A DNA stretch of 64,000 nucleotides, taken from the NCBI RefSeq assembly GCF_000209165.1, contig NC_009043.1:930001-994000 (forward strand), given 5' to 3'. Shown here one piece after another: positions 38,131 to 47,345 of this stretch (within the stretch, counting starts at the first letter, position 1; each line of letters begins with the position of its first letter). The DNA comes from Scheffersomyces stipitis CBS 6054 (taxonomy: Eukaryota > Ascomycota > Pichiomycetes > Serinales > Debaryomycetaceae). Below the pieces are notes generated by a model. It was not told where the DNA came from, ran no database searches, and worked only from the letters and a program-made list of their open reading frames with translations. The position numbers and the translations under genes were made by a program.

Positions 38131-39435
38131 ATGACCTCTTCTTCTGTTGGACCAGACTACGAAGTGCCCGTTGCCAAAAACGTTGATTACTACTCGCCAT
38201 TACCAGATGTTGCTTCAGGAACATTCTTCAAAGAAAAGGAAGCTGACAAGCCTCCTAAGATTTTTCTGCCTTTGAAAATAAGGGGTTTGACCTTGCCCAA
38301 CAGGATCGGGGTTTCGCCAATGTGCCAATACTCAGCCGATGAAAAGTTCCAAGCTACTCCTTTCCATTTAATTCACTATGGACTGATACTTCTCAGGGGT
38401 CCTGCGATCACCATCATCGAAGCCAGTGCTGTTTCTCCCGAAGGTCCGTTATCTCCCCACGATTTAGGAATTTTCAATGACGCTCAAGCCGAAAAATTGA
38501 AACCTATTGTAGATTTCGCTCATGCCTACAAAAAATTGATTGCTATCCAATTGGCCCATGGTGGTAGAAAGGCTAGTGGTCAGCCTTTGTTCAGCCATCT
38601 TGAACAAGTTTCTGATGCTAGCGTAGGTGGTTTCCCAGACAAGACCGTTGCTCCTTCTGCCATTCCCTTCAGACCCTACGGTAACTTGCCCACTCCCAAT
38701 GAGATTACCAAAGAAGACATCAAGAGAGTCATTAGAGAATTCGGTGAAGCTGCAAAGAGATCCATTGAAATCAGTGGATTTGATGCCATCGACATCCATG
38801 CTGCACATGGCTACTTGATTCATGAGTTCTACAGTGCTTTCTCAAACAAAAGAACTGACGAATATGGAGGAAGTTTTGAAAACAGAATTAGATTCCTTTT
38901 GGAAGTCATCGACAGTGTAAGACTGAACATTCCCGAGTCTGTCCCTGTGTTCTTGAGAATATCTGCTAGTGATAACGTCGATGATCCAGACGCCTGGACT
39001 ATCGAGGACTCCATCAAATTAGCCAAAATAGTAGCTGACAAGGGTATTGATTTGATTGACGTTTCTTCCGGTGGAAACATCTACAAGCAGCAATCGAGAT
39101 CCAAGCTTCAAACCGCCGACAAGCCTATCCACGAACCATTTGCCAGAGCAATCAAGGAAGCCGTCGGTGACAAGTTGCTTGTATCCTGTGTTGCCAATCT
39201 TGAACGCGACCCAAAGCAAACAGCAGAATTAATCGAAGAGGGATCCTTTGATTTGGCTTTGATGGGTAAAGGATTCATGAAGAACCCAGGCTTAGTATGG
39301 CATTTTGCTGATGTCTTGGGTGTTAAAACTCATCAAATCCAGCAATACAACTGGGTCTTCAATCCAAAGAGAGAAGGAATCGCAGAATTGATTGCAAGAA
39401 CTGAAAAGCTTCTGGCTCAAGAGTCTGCTCAATAA
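38131..39435 (+). CDS. Old Yellow Enzyme-type NADPH dehydrogenase, YqjM-like class
   Basis: A 434-residue FMN-dependent ene-reductase of the YqjM-type (thermophilic-like) class, rather than classical OYE2/3. The ATG at 38131 is the true start; the six codons before it begin with TTG. The TIM barrel carries NRIGVSPMCQYSA, LAHGGRKAS, IHAAHGYLIHEFYSAFSN (paired substrate His), RTDEYGGSFENR and a late VSCVANL..DLALMGKGFM strand. A ~45-residue N-terminal extension precedes the barrel. Two CTG codons (residues 46 and 85) fall where relatives have Ser/Thr/Ala, supporting Ser decoding. The natural substrate is unknown; the enzyme reduces activated C=C bonds. Confidence 0.88.
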   Translation: MTSSSVGPDYEVPVAKNVDYYSPLPDVASGTFFKEKEADKPPKIFLPLKIRGLTLPNRIGVSPMCQYSADEKFQATPFHLIHYGLILLRGPAITIIEASAVSPEGPLSPHDLGIFNDAQAEKLKPIVDFAHAYKKLIAIQLAHGGRKASGQPLFSHLEQVSDASVGGFPDKTVAPSAIPFRPYGNLPTPNEITKEDIKRVIREFGEAAKRSIEISGFDAIDIHAAHGYLIHEFYSAFSNKRTDEYGGSFENRIRFLLEVIDSVRLNIPESVPVFLRISASDNVDDPDAWTIEDSIKLAKIVADKGIDLIDVSSGGNIYKQQSRSKLQTADKPIHEPFARAIKEAVGDKLLVSCVANLERDPKQTAELIEEGSFDLALMGKGFMKNPGLVWHFADVLGVKTHQIQQYNWVFNPKREGIAELIARTEKLLAQESAQ

Positions 39436-40629
39436 GCTCAATAAGCTTGAACAGCATTTTTTCATTTTCTTAGCTACTAGGGCTATATTATACGTTTCTT
39501 GACATTATATAAATCTGAAAATGTAGCTATGCTTGTATTGGGAGCAGTTCCCTTTAGCTGACGAAAGGAGTTATGATTATGGGGTACTCAGTGAAGAGTG
39601 CAAGTGAGTCTCGCTGTGACTCAAATGACTCAACAAAATATACGATTATATATGGAACAGTCTGTTCAAATAAGATACTCGGTATGTCAAGATTATCCTT
39701 GAGACATGACTAGAAATACATAGTTCCACGCATATACGTTATCTTTCGTTTGTGCTTATCAGCGTTGTCTAACTGCTCTGTAAAATCATCATTCCTTGCC
39801 TCCTACTACCACTTTAAAAATGAGGAAAGTTTGCGCGGGCCTGAGTCATGGTGAGACTGAGACTCATATGCTTGACTTTTTTCAACCGCTACACCGCAGA
39901 TGATTTCTTCTCTACATATGTATGTTGAGAGGCTTGTGACCGAGACAGCAAAATTCTCCTTACGTTTCATGTTTCCATTTCGGGAATACTCAATAGTGAT
40001 CTACCATCTCCTTACATTCACGTTTCTGACTTCGCCAGTTGGGCCATTTAGACGTCTGATGGATCTAGTGACTCAAAATGAACTAATTTCGCACGTGAGC
40101 TGTCCGGCTGGGTTCGGTGATTTCTCTAGTATTGATCGGAATCACCAGATGGCTAGAGCGTCGATCTGGAAACGTCTACTGCTTTAGACGTTTTTTCTTT
40201 ATCGTGTCTGTTCCTCGTATAAAGCTTGTTTCTTTGTCCCGCCGTTATTCTTTAAATTCGACAGCATATTCTTGAGAACAAAAATTTATCAAAAATTCGA
40301 GTTTCTTCTGGATTTGTCAACTACTGTTAGTCTAATTTTTTTTTTTTCGATTCCAGATTCAATTATAATTACAATTCTTGTGTAAAGCAAAAAAATAGCA
40401 CACCAATTGCACCATTAAAAGTTCAGGTAGCATAATTGATATTGTCGTATCTGATACATTGGAGCTGACTTGGCTTCTTATAATTGACAAGTGACAATTG
40501 ACATAATTGAGGTTTGACAGGCGCCTTACATGTCAGAGACCATACAGTATTGAGATGGCTATATAAATCACCCACATTTTATCTGTAAATATTCCAACAC
40601 GACCTAAACACTCACAAGACACACTACAA
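39436..40629. promoter_or_regulatory. 1.2-kb region upstream of PDC2 with a Gcn4-type cluster
   Basis: Four exact TGACTCA 7-mers (either strand) lie at 39617-39623, 39626-39632, 39842-39848 and 40069-40075, a dense Gcn4/AP-1-type group. A perfect 8-bp stem AACGTCTA/TAGACGTT (40171-40192) followed by T6 resembles a Pol III or intrinsic terminator. A CACGTG is at about 40094. Twelve T's run 40336-40347. A 95-codon ORF (39900-40187) overlaps the stem and is not called. Confidence 0.5.
40171..40196 (+). terminator. Perfect stem-loop followed by a T-run
   Basis: AACGTCTA pairs with TAGACGTT around a six-base CTGCTT loop, and the final TT continues into TTTTTT at 40191-40196. This is the layout of a Pol III or intrinsic-type terminator. 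No gene with internal A and B boxes is proven before it; GGTTCGGTGA near 40113 is a poor B-box match. The role is therefore unproven. Confidence 0.3.
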
Positions 40630-43182
40630 ATGGGCTACACCATCAAGCAGAAGATCGACATCTGCTTGAAGGCCGAGGCTTTCCCCAATATGACTCAGGC
40701 AGATCTTGCCCTCTGGGCAGCTGAGCAGTATGGCTCTCAGAAGGCTCCCTCTCAAACTACTATATCACGTATTCTCAGCTCCAAAAACGACTTAATTGCA
40801 TCAAAAGAGACCGACTTTCAATTGGTAAGAAGAAGAAAGCAGTCAAACCCTCTTCTTCGAAGAATCTTGACAGAATGGATTACACAAGCCATATGGGAAA
40901 ACATTCCAATAACCACTCCCATTATACAGCTGACTTCCAATGCGATCTGGAACCGTTTGCCGAAATTAGAAAAGGATGGAAACGGCATTTTCAACCATAA
41001 GTGGTGTAACCACTTTCTCAAACGTCTTAATATTAACCTTACTGGTTCGCCACAAGACATAGCATCGAACCCCGGACAATACAAGCTTAACAAGGTATGG
41101 AAACTAGACGAGAAAGTCGAGTTAAAACAATATTTATGTGATTTGATTGCTCAGGATAATTATTCTCCGCAAGATATATTTGTACTTGACGAGTTCCAGC
41201 TTTTCTATTCTTTACCGTTGGACCAGATCTTCGATGTCTCTTCTGTAGACAAAGGTTTGAAACAATCGAGTTCTTCAACCGAGAACTCCCTTACGATTAT
41301 GCTTGGATGTAACATAGATGGCTCCGAGAAGTTGTCACCATTGATCGTAGGCAAGTATGACAGATTTGATGTCTCTAAAAGCTCGCATTCGTCTTTGAAG
41401 ACAGCTACCATAAGCGTTAGCCAGCATAATCTTATGAATAGACTCACCGAGGCGTATCAGTTGTTCTACAAGTCCAACACTAACAAATGGATAACATCCA
41501 GTATGTTTCAGAACTATTTGCTAACCTTGGACCACAAGTTAGGAAACAGGAAGATCCTCTTGTTATTGGATGACTCCTCATCGCATAGAATAATCAATTT
41601 GAAGTTTGAAAACATCAAGTTATGTTACTTGAAGAATAACACAAATCATACAAGTCCTTACAATTCTCTCTACAACGGAGTCAAGTTTGATTATTTGCCG
41701 ATGAATTTCGGAATTATAGAAGAGTTCAAGATCCTCTACAGATTGCAGCAGTATTTGGAGATGATCAACCGTCAGAGATTGAACTCCAAAGCAGGTAACA
41801 AATCTGAAGAAATTAGAGAAGCATCGCCAGACATCGACTTGAGCAACTACAAGGCTGTAGCGTTACAAGGAATGGAGGTGTTATCAGAAAATGACTACCA
41901 TATTCCATTGATAAAGGTTATTGAATGGATCAAGCGCTCCTGGGACTCGTTGACATGCGAGAAGATATTCCTCTCTTGGAAGAAAACGCATTTGTTACCG
42001 TTAAACAAACTGTGGCCATCAAATGATCCTGCTATGGTTCTCAAGGCTGACAGCATAATTGCACCATTGATTTCTAGTACTGCTAGTTATAATGCAAATA
42101 AGAGCTACGACAAATTGAATGAGATCATGGGCTACTTAAATGTAGTGATTCCCTGGGAGATCGATGAACTTTTGGGCTTGGTCAATGAGATGGGAAAAGT
42201 TACTCTTAGCTACGTCTCCATCGAAGAAATCATTGGAAGTTGCCTACTGGAATCTTTCAGGGGTGATGAAAACCTGGAGAAGGCTGTAGCAGAGAATGTT
42301 CTAGCTGATGATCTGTGGTACGGCTCTAATGTAGATGCCAACGGTAACGATAGCGGCAATTCATTTACAAATAGTGGCACTCCTGGAAGTCTCTTGAATC
42401 AAGCATTTGCTACAGCTGCTGCTGGAAGACAGAATAATGGAGCTTTTGGTTTGTACTCTGATCTTAATTCCCAGTCACCGCAAGCCCAATCAATACAACT
42501 AAATGATGCTTCAAGACTTACATCACTAATAGAAACAGTGAACAAAACTCAATCAATTAGTGAAAACTTGATGTCTGGTCCACTTATGGATAACTCACAA
42601 ATGGTGAATGTTGTAGCGTCGACAAAACCAAGCATATCTTCTATGTCTCCAGAAATTCAAAAGTACACTGGACCGATATTGCCATCAAATACTAAACTAG
42701 ATGACCTGGGTAAAGCATTGAAACATAAAATAGATACTCAGGAAGCTTGGTTCGGTGACAAAAGAAGGCAGCCATATTTCAGTTCTACAACTAATAATTT
42801 CCCAGTCTTACCTTCTGATTTGCCCAATCAAGTAAACGACTCCATAACTAGCTCAGGTACCTCGTCGCCGTATCTTTCCAGCATGCCCCCCAACACAGGT
42901 TCAATTAGCAAGAACATTTACCTAGCAGATAACTACAAGAACAACGACATGGATAGTGGCTCCAGCATCTCATACAATGATGGTACACTTCAACGAACAG
43001 TCAAGCCCAATGATTTCCAGCTTATAAATTTGCTAAGAGCTGTATTAGCTGTAGGTCAGAGTTCGCTCAAGTTGTCGCCATCTACAATTAGCGAACTCAA
43101 CTTGACCTTGAAAGGGCTTGAGGACCGAGTGGAGCAACTTGGAAGAGAAGATGACTCTGGACAACAGCTCGGGGGACGATAA
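40630..43182 (+). CDS. PDC2: Pdc2-type regulator derived from a pogo/CENP-B transposase
   Basis: An 850-residue protein, homologous over its first ~530 residues to S. cerevisiae Pdc2, an activator of pyruvate decarboxylase and thiamine genes. Residues 1-60 form a CENP-B N-terminal helix-turn-helix, ~70-140 a second CENP-B DNA-binding region, and ~180-380 a DDE (pogo-type) transposase domain. The catalytic triad is partly lost: Asp187 (FVLDEF) and Asp314 (LLLDDSSSH) remain, but the third Asp of the pogo DQG motif is Asn359 in LPMNFG. S. cerevisiae Pdc2 has FNWG at the same place. This shows a domesticated, inactive transposase. The C-terminal ~320 residues are Ser/Asn/Gln-rich, like an activation region. 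No terminal inverted repeats were seen. Confidence 0.85.
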   Translation: MGYTIKQKIDICLKAEAFPNMTQADLALWAAEQYGSQKAPSQTTISRILSSKNDLIASKETDFQLVRRRKQSNPLLRRILTEWITQAIWENIPITTPIIQLTSNAIWNRLPKLEKDGNGIFNHKWCNHFLKRLNINLTGSPQDIASNPGQYKLNKVWKLDEKVELKQYLCDLIAQDNYSPQDIFVLDEFQLFYSLPLDQIFDVSSVDKGLKQSSSSTENSLTIMLGCNIDGSEKLSPLIVGKYDRFDVSKSSHSSLKTATISVSQHNLMNRLTEAYQLFYKSNTNKWITSSMFQNYLLTLDHKLGNRKILLLLDDSSSHRIINLKFENIKLCYLKNNTNHTSPYNSLYNGVKFDYLPMNFGIIEEFKILYRLQQYLEMINRQRLNSKAGNKSEEIREASPDIDLSNYKAVALQGMEVLSENDYHIPLIKVIEWIKRSWDSLTCEKIFLSWKKTHLLPLNKLWPSNDPAMVLKADSIIAPLISSTASYNANKSYDKLNEIMGYLNVVIPWEIDELLGLVNEMGKVTLSYVSIEEIIGSCLLESFRGDENLEKAVAENVLADDLWYGSNVDANGNDSGNSFTNSGTPGSLLNQAFATAAAGRQNNGAFGLYSDLNSQSPQAQSIQLNDASRLTSLIETVNKTQSISENLMSGPLMDNSQMVNVVASTKPSISSMSPEIQKYTGPILPSNTKLDDLGKALKHKIDTQEAWFGDKRRQPYFSSTTNNFPVLPSDLPNQVNDSITSSGTSSPYLSSMPPNTGSISKNIYLADNYKNNDMDSGSSISYNDGTLQRTVKPNDFQLINLLRAVLAVGQSSLKLSPSTISELNLTLKGLEDRVEQLGREDDSGQQLGGR

Positions 43183-43437
43183 TGTACATAGAACTACAAT
43201 CATATGGCTAAAATGGTACGTGTATATATGAAATACGTAGCGATTTTTGGATTACAAGAGTAGCATTGAATTCCTACGATTCTGCCTTTTCATATGTGAA
43301 ATGTATTTCATAAAAGAAACTCTATTGAAATTTGTCTTTTTGGTATGTACAAGAAGGTTCATAGCGGTATAAATGCTTCGTAAGGATTTCTGGAATATAT
43401 AGGTGAGCAGCAGGTTTGCCTTTTGTTTCATGGTTAT

Positions 43438-43836
43438 TTAAGACTGCGACACCTCTTCGGTGTCTTCATCTATTCCCAACAATCTAGCCTTTTCTTCCAA
43501 TCTTTGTCTCTTTTCAGCTCTGGCTCTTCTGATTCTGGCTATCTCTGCTTGGATTTCGTGAGGTTCCTTCGGGATTTGATTCAACGTCGAAGGATCAGGC
43601 CAGAAACCTGGCAAGTTGAATTTGTTATCTGTATCCAAACCGACGTAGTACATAACACAGATAGGTGTCAAAAGGTAAAAACCAAACTACAAAATTGTTA
43701 GCATCTAATGAAGAAATGAACGAACAATACAGAATAGAAATCTGTAATTTATGACTATTAAATGACTTACCTTAGCAGTTTCTAACTGTGTTCTCGTGAT
43801 CCCACCTATAAATCTACGATAGTAACCCAGGTGCAT
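43438..43836 (-). CDS. PET100: Cytochrome c oxidase assembly factor Pet100, spliced: complement(join(43438..43686,43771..43836))
   Basis: A spliced 104-residue protein. Exon 1 (43836-43771) encodes MHLGYYRRFIGGITRTQLET and AK. Exon 2 continues FGFYLLTPICVMYYVG, then DNKFNLPGFWPDP, and ends EEVSQS at a stop at 43438. The combined block of TRTQLE, F-x-x-YL, P-x-x-VMYY-x-G and FWP is the Pet100 signature. Pet100 is an inner-membrane assembly chaperone of complex IV (111 residues in S. cerevisiae). The membrane segment is FGFYLLTPICVMYYVG. Without splicing, a truncated product starting MTPICVMYY would lack the N-terminal targeting part. It is divergent from TVP23 across 269 bp. Confidence 0.9.
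43687..43770 (-). other. PET100 intron
   Basis: An 84-nt intron with donor GTAAGT (read on the minus strand from 43770), a GCTAAC branch region and acceptor TTGTAG ending at 43687. It interrupts the gene in phase 0 between AK and FGFYL. Confidence 0.9.
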
Positions 43837-44105
43837 TTTGGATCTAGATAGTATATGTGAATAGTATGAAAACAGAGTTCCTTTGAATTTGAATAATTCC
43901 AGTAGATAAATCTCATGATGTAGAAAAATGATTTTTAGCTACACAAAAATACGCACAGAAAAATACAAACCAAAATCAGACTCCGTTAACAAAATCAAAT
44001 GAGAAACTAATAGAGAACAAGTATTCATATTGAAAAATTGAACAGTTCAACTTCTATGAGTTTATAATATTTCATTATATATCCATCAAACATTCAATTT
44101 TCATT

Positions 44106-44822
44106 ATGAGTAGTGACTATACGGCGATAGAGTCGGATATTCCCGCAGACACGAATCCTCCTCCCTCCTATCAGAATGTACTGGGACAGATGGAAACAGA
44201 ACAAACCAATACCAATTCACAGACCACCAATGGCTCAACTGGGCCACAAACTTGGACTGACAGACTCAAGGAGTCGTCTCACCCTGTTGCTTTACTCTTT
44301 TACATGTTTTTCAGATTGGCACCAATTTTCATATACATCTTTGGCAATCTCTTCATAGGCTTGATTACTCTGAAGAACAAGTTCATTCTTCATTTCATAA
44401 TTTTGATTTTGCTTTTTGCTGCTGATTTCTGGAATTTGAAGAATGTAGCTGGTAGATTGTTGGTAGGCTTGAGATGGTGGAACGAGACTAACGCAACTGA
44501 AGGCAATGTTGGCGAATTCGAAAACGTATGGGTTTTTGAAACCGCTGATCCCAACAGATACATCAACCCCATTGATAGCAAAGTGTTTTGGATTCTCTTG
44601 TATGCTCAACCAGTTGTTTGGATGGTGTTTGCCTTTTTGTGTGTGTTGAAGTTCCAGTTCTTGTACTTGTTGTTGATAATAATAGCGATCTCGTTGTCGT
44701 TGACGAATGCAATGGCTTTTACGAAATGTGATAAGTTTGGAAAGGCTAACAATTTCGCTACTGATATCTTCTCCAGAGCAACAGGCAGCATTTTCAGCAG
44801 ATTGAACCCATTTGCATCGTGA
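44106..44822 (+). CDS. TVP23: Golgi membrane protein Tvp23
   Basis: A 238-residue protein of the TVP23/FAM18 (DUF846) family found in Tlg2-containing Golgi compartments and linked to vesicle traffic. The N-terminal ~45 residues are polar. Four membrane segments follow (about 57-80, 85-105, 158-175, 178-195). The conserved blocks VALLFYMFFRLAPI, FWNLKNVAGRLLVGLRWWN, ENVWVFET and NPIDSKVFW are typical. Length is near the yeast protein (199) plus a longer N-terminus. Its stop (44820-44822) is 2 bp from the stop of the next, opposite gene, so the two 3' UTRs must overlap. Confidence 0.9.
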   Translation: MSSDYTAIESDIPADTNPPPSYQNVLGQMETEQTNTNSQTTNGSTGPQTWTDRLKESSHPVALLFYMFFRLAPIFIYIFGNLFIGLITLKNKFILHFIILILLFAADFWNLKNVAGRLLVGLRWWNETNATEGNVGEFENVWVFETADPNRYINPIDSKVFWILLYAQPVVWMVFAFLCVLKFQFLYLLLIIIAISLSLTNAMAFTKCDKFGKANNFATDIFSRATGSIFSRLNPFAS

Positions 44823-44824
44823 TT

Positions 44825-45493
44825 CTAGCCCGAATGGGTATTTTTAGATTTCTTAAAGAACATTAGCTTACGCTTTAATGCACGGTCGGTCTTGAGTGCA
44901 ACTGCTAAATCGGTGTGGTATATCGAAGTGTCGTTCGGCTCGTAGTAGTTGCGGGTCTTAATAATCCCATCCTGATACCTCTGTTCAAACGGAAGATTGT
45001 CAAGAATGTTGTAATCGATTCTATCCAATACTTCCTTTCGAGAAAAGAGTTGATCTCTATCCCTAAGAGGTAGGCCATACGTAGAAGACGTAGGAGAAAA
45101 TGACGAAGACCAATATTCAGATTTCCAGAACCTGAAACTGAATGACAGTGGCGATTTCTGTTCTTCTCTTGGCTTATTCTCATTGAATATTTCAGTGAAG
45201 GTGTCTTTATTATCATTATCATTATCATTATTATTCTTTTCATTGTTTTTATTTGAAATTCGAAGAGAAGTAGGTAGAATAGAAGTATCTGGGGTTTCTG
45301 GAGATCCATATAAGTCTACGATTTCGTCTACAAGATTGTAGTCATTCGCTCTTTTTGGTTTTAACTTGAGTAGTAGAGAACGAGATTTAGAAACATTTCT
45401 TTTTGGTTCATCACATTTCAGAGCCTTTGAGCTTTCATGGGTAGACTTTAGTTGAATGGTACGAGATGAAATATCATTGTGAGAATTGACCAT
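44825..45493 (-). CDS. Uncharacterised Ser/Asn-rich yeast protein
   Basis: I do not recognise this family. The 222-residue protein starts at the ATG at 45493. The first half is basic and Ser-rich (KSRSLLLKLKPKR), with an Asn/Asp run (DNDNDN, ~93-99) encoded by an ATTATC-type repeat (45210-45230). The C-terminal part is more ordered, with SFSFRFWKSEYWSSSF and DRIDYNILDNLPFEQRYQDG, and ends basic (RALKRKLMFFKKSK). There is no membrane segment. It is tail-to-tail with TVP23. Confidence 0.6.
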   Translation of the reverse strand: MVNSHNDISSRTIQLKSTHESSKALKCDEPKRNVSKSRSLLLKLKPKRANDYNLVDEIVDLYGSPETPDTSILPTSLRISNKNNEKNNNDNDNDNKDTFTEIFNENKPREEQKSPLSFSFRFWKSEYWSSSFSPTSSTYGLPLRDRDQLFSRKEVLDRIDYNILDNLPFEQRYQDGIIKTRNYYEPNDTSIYHTDLAVALKTDRALKRKLMFFKKSKNTHSG

Positions 45494-45794
45494 GCTGATG
45501 ATCCCTAATCATGAATTTTGCTAGTAGTAGTCTTTACCCGCTAGATAATTTTGCAACTATGTGCGAAATATTTCAATTCATGCTGCTGCTACAGGTTTGA
45601 TATTTAGACTAATATTTACGATATAGATACAGAGTTACAAATACCTTATCATGTAGAGCACATATAACATAATCATACAGCATCGCAGGCTGATATCATT
45701 TACTATATATTATGGCTAACTAATAAAACTAACTATGTTTTCACAATGAATGTACAATTACATAAAAATATCTCTAATGCGCAATCCTGGAAAA
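45494..45794. other. 301-bp intergenic region
   Basis: Downstream of the CYP52 gene and upstream of the unknown gene. AT-rich, nothing named. Confidence 0.4.
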
Positions 45795-47345
45795 CTAAGA
45801 CAATTCAACAAAGATTCCGTCTTGGTGGCACATTGTCAAATGCATCGACTTTGCTGGTGGGTATGGTCTGTCATCCTTGGAAACCAAGTTAGGGAAGTTT
45901 TGCAATAATCTGACAATAACATAAGAAGCTTCAGTCAATGCAAACTGCTGACCCAAACAGATTCTTGGTCCACCGTTGAAAGGAAGGTAGGCCCATCCCA
46001 ATTTGTTCAAGGTGGCCCATCTTTCTGGTCTGAACACATTGGCGTCCTTACCGTAGTACTTTTCATCTCTGTGAGTACAGTAGACGGTGTAAGCAACAGT
46101 AGTACCCTTACCAACGAAAACAGGCTTTGTTCCATCCTTACCACCACCATTTGGCAATACGGTGTCCTTTGTAGAAACTCTGAAGTTGAGAGGAACAGAT
46201 GGATACATTCTCAAGGCTTCGTTCAAGACGAACTTCAAATATTCACACTGCTTCAATGATTCGAAAGTGATGTCTTCGACTCTGGACTCATCACCCTTAC
46301 CGAAGTGTTCGTAGATTTCATTCTTCAACTTTTCGAAGACGTCTGGGTTTCTGGCCAATTCGAAGAAGGTGAACGACAATAAACCAGCGGTGGTATCTCT
46401 ACCAGCAACCAAGATGTTCAACAATTGATCTTGCAACACAACTGGGTCTCTAGTTTGCTTGACCAATTCGTACAAGAAGGTGTAACCGTTGGCAGAAGCC
46501 TTTTCGAGTTCATCTGGAGTGAAATTCAAAGCTCTCTTGACGTAGTATTTAGCGACCTTGTGGACTTTAGCGTTACATTGATAGAACTCCCTGTTTTGAA
46601 CGACCCAGTACATGAATTGGAGCCATGCTCTGGTACCCAAGTACTTCTGCGAAGTGTTGAAAGCATCAGCGAATTCGGATCTGCCTTGGATGTCAGTTGG
46701 AGGAGTTAAACCAATAGAAGAGTCATACAAAGAGTAGATGGACTCACCAAACAAGAATTCAGTTGAGGTATCGAGGGTCAACTTGAAGAATAATTCTTGG
46801 AGATCAAACGTCTTACCCTTGTTCAACCTGATATGCTTCATTAAAACTTGAACGTGAGGTTCCAAGGCTCTGACGTGGGCGACTTGTTCTCTGGCAAACT
46901 GAGGTCTTAACATAGATCTAGAATGCTTCCATCCTTCGCCATCCAAAGTGAAGATACCATCACCCAACAATGGGGCAAGATGGGTGTGTCTGAATCCAAG
47001 AGCATAGTCGTTAAATTTGGTAGCCAACATGGTCTTCATATTCTCTGGGTCGATGGTGAAGATAATTCTGGCAGGGCCCAAGTAGACGTGGGTAGTTCTC
47101 CTATCAGACGTCATAAAGCTTTGAGCCAAATCGACCAATCTACCTTCGTTCTTGGCTTTAAGAACTCTAGACATGATTGGGATTGCAAACCATTTAGCAT
47201 CTGGAAGGAAAGGAGTCTCCTCACAACCATGCTTCCTGATGAATAACTGGATTTTGATGTAACGAGCAATACCATAGATCAAGGCAGCTCCGATCAATAT
47301 CGAGTACCATTTGGTCAAGTATTCAAAAGCAAGTTCAGCGGACAT
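45795..47345 (-). CDS. CYP52: CYP52-family cytochrome P450 (alkane/fatty acid omega-hydroxylase)
   Basis: A 516-residue membrane P450 of the CUG-clade CYP52 family, which hydroxylates n-alkanes and fatty acids at the terminal carbon in the ER. The N-terminus carries a signal-anchor (~14-32, YSILIGAALIYGIARYI). The I helix is AGRDTTAGLL, the K helix ExxR is EALRMYPS, and the heme loop FNGGPRICLG at 456-465 has the ligand Cys463. YALGFRHTHLAPLLGDGIFT and QLLNILVAGRD are family blocks. Members are usually strongly inducible, and the upstream gap is 2.1 kb. The precise subfamily and substrate range cannot be assigned from sequence alone. Confidence 0.92.
   Translation of the reverse strand: MSAELAFEYLTKWYSILIGAALIYGIARYIKIQLFIRKHGCEETPFLPDAKWFAIPIMSRVLKAKNEGRLVDLAQSFMTSDRRTTHVYLGPARIIFTIDPENMKTMLATKFNDYALGFRHTHLAPLLGDGIFTLDGEGWKHSRSMLRPQFAREQVAHVRALEPHVQVLMKHIRLNKGKTFDLQELFFKLTLDTSTEFLFGESIYSLYDSSIGLTPPTDIQGRSEFADAFNTSQKYLGTRAWLQFMYWVVQNREFYQCNAKVHKVAKYYVKRALNFTPDELEKASANGYTFLYELVKQTRDPVVLQDQLLNILVAGRDTTAGLLSFTFFELARNPDVFEKLKNEIYEHFGKGDESRVEDITFESLKQCEYLKFVLNEALRMYPSVPLNFRVSTKDTVLPNGGGKDGTKPVFVGKGTTVAYTVYCTHRDEKYYGKDANVFRPERWATLNKLGWAYLPFNGGPRICLGQQFALTEASYVIVRLLQNFPNLVSKDDRPYPPAKSMHLTMCHQDGIFVELS

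Noticed and set aside
39900..40187. 95-codon ORF upstream of PDC2
   Set aside because: Starts with ATG but has no family features, and its end lies inside the palindromic stem and T-run. More likely chance.
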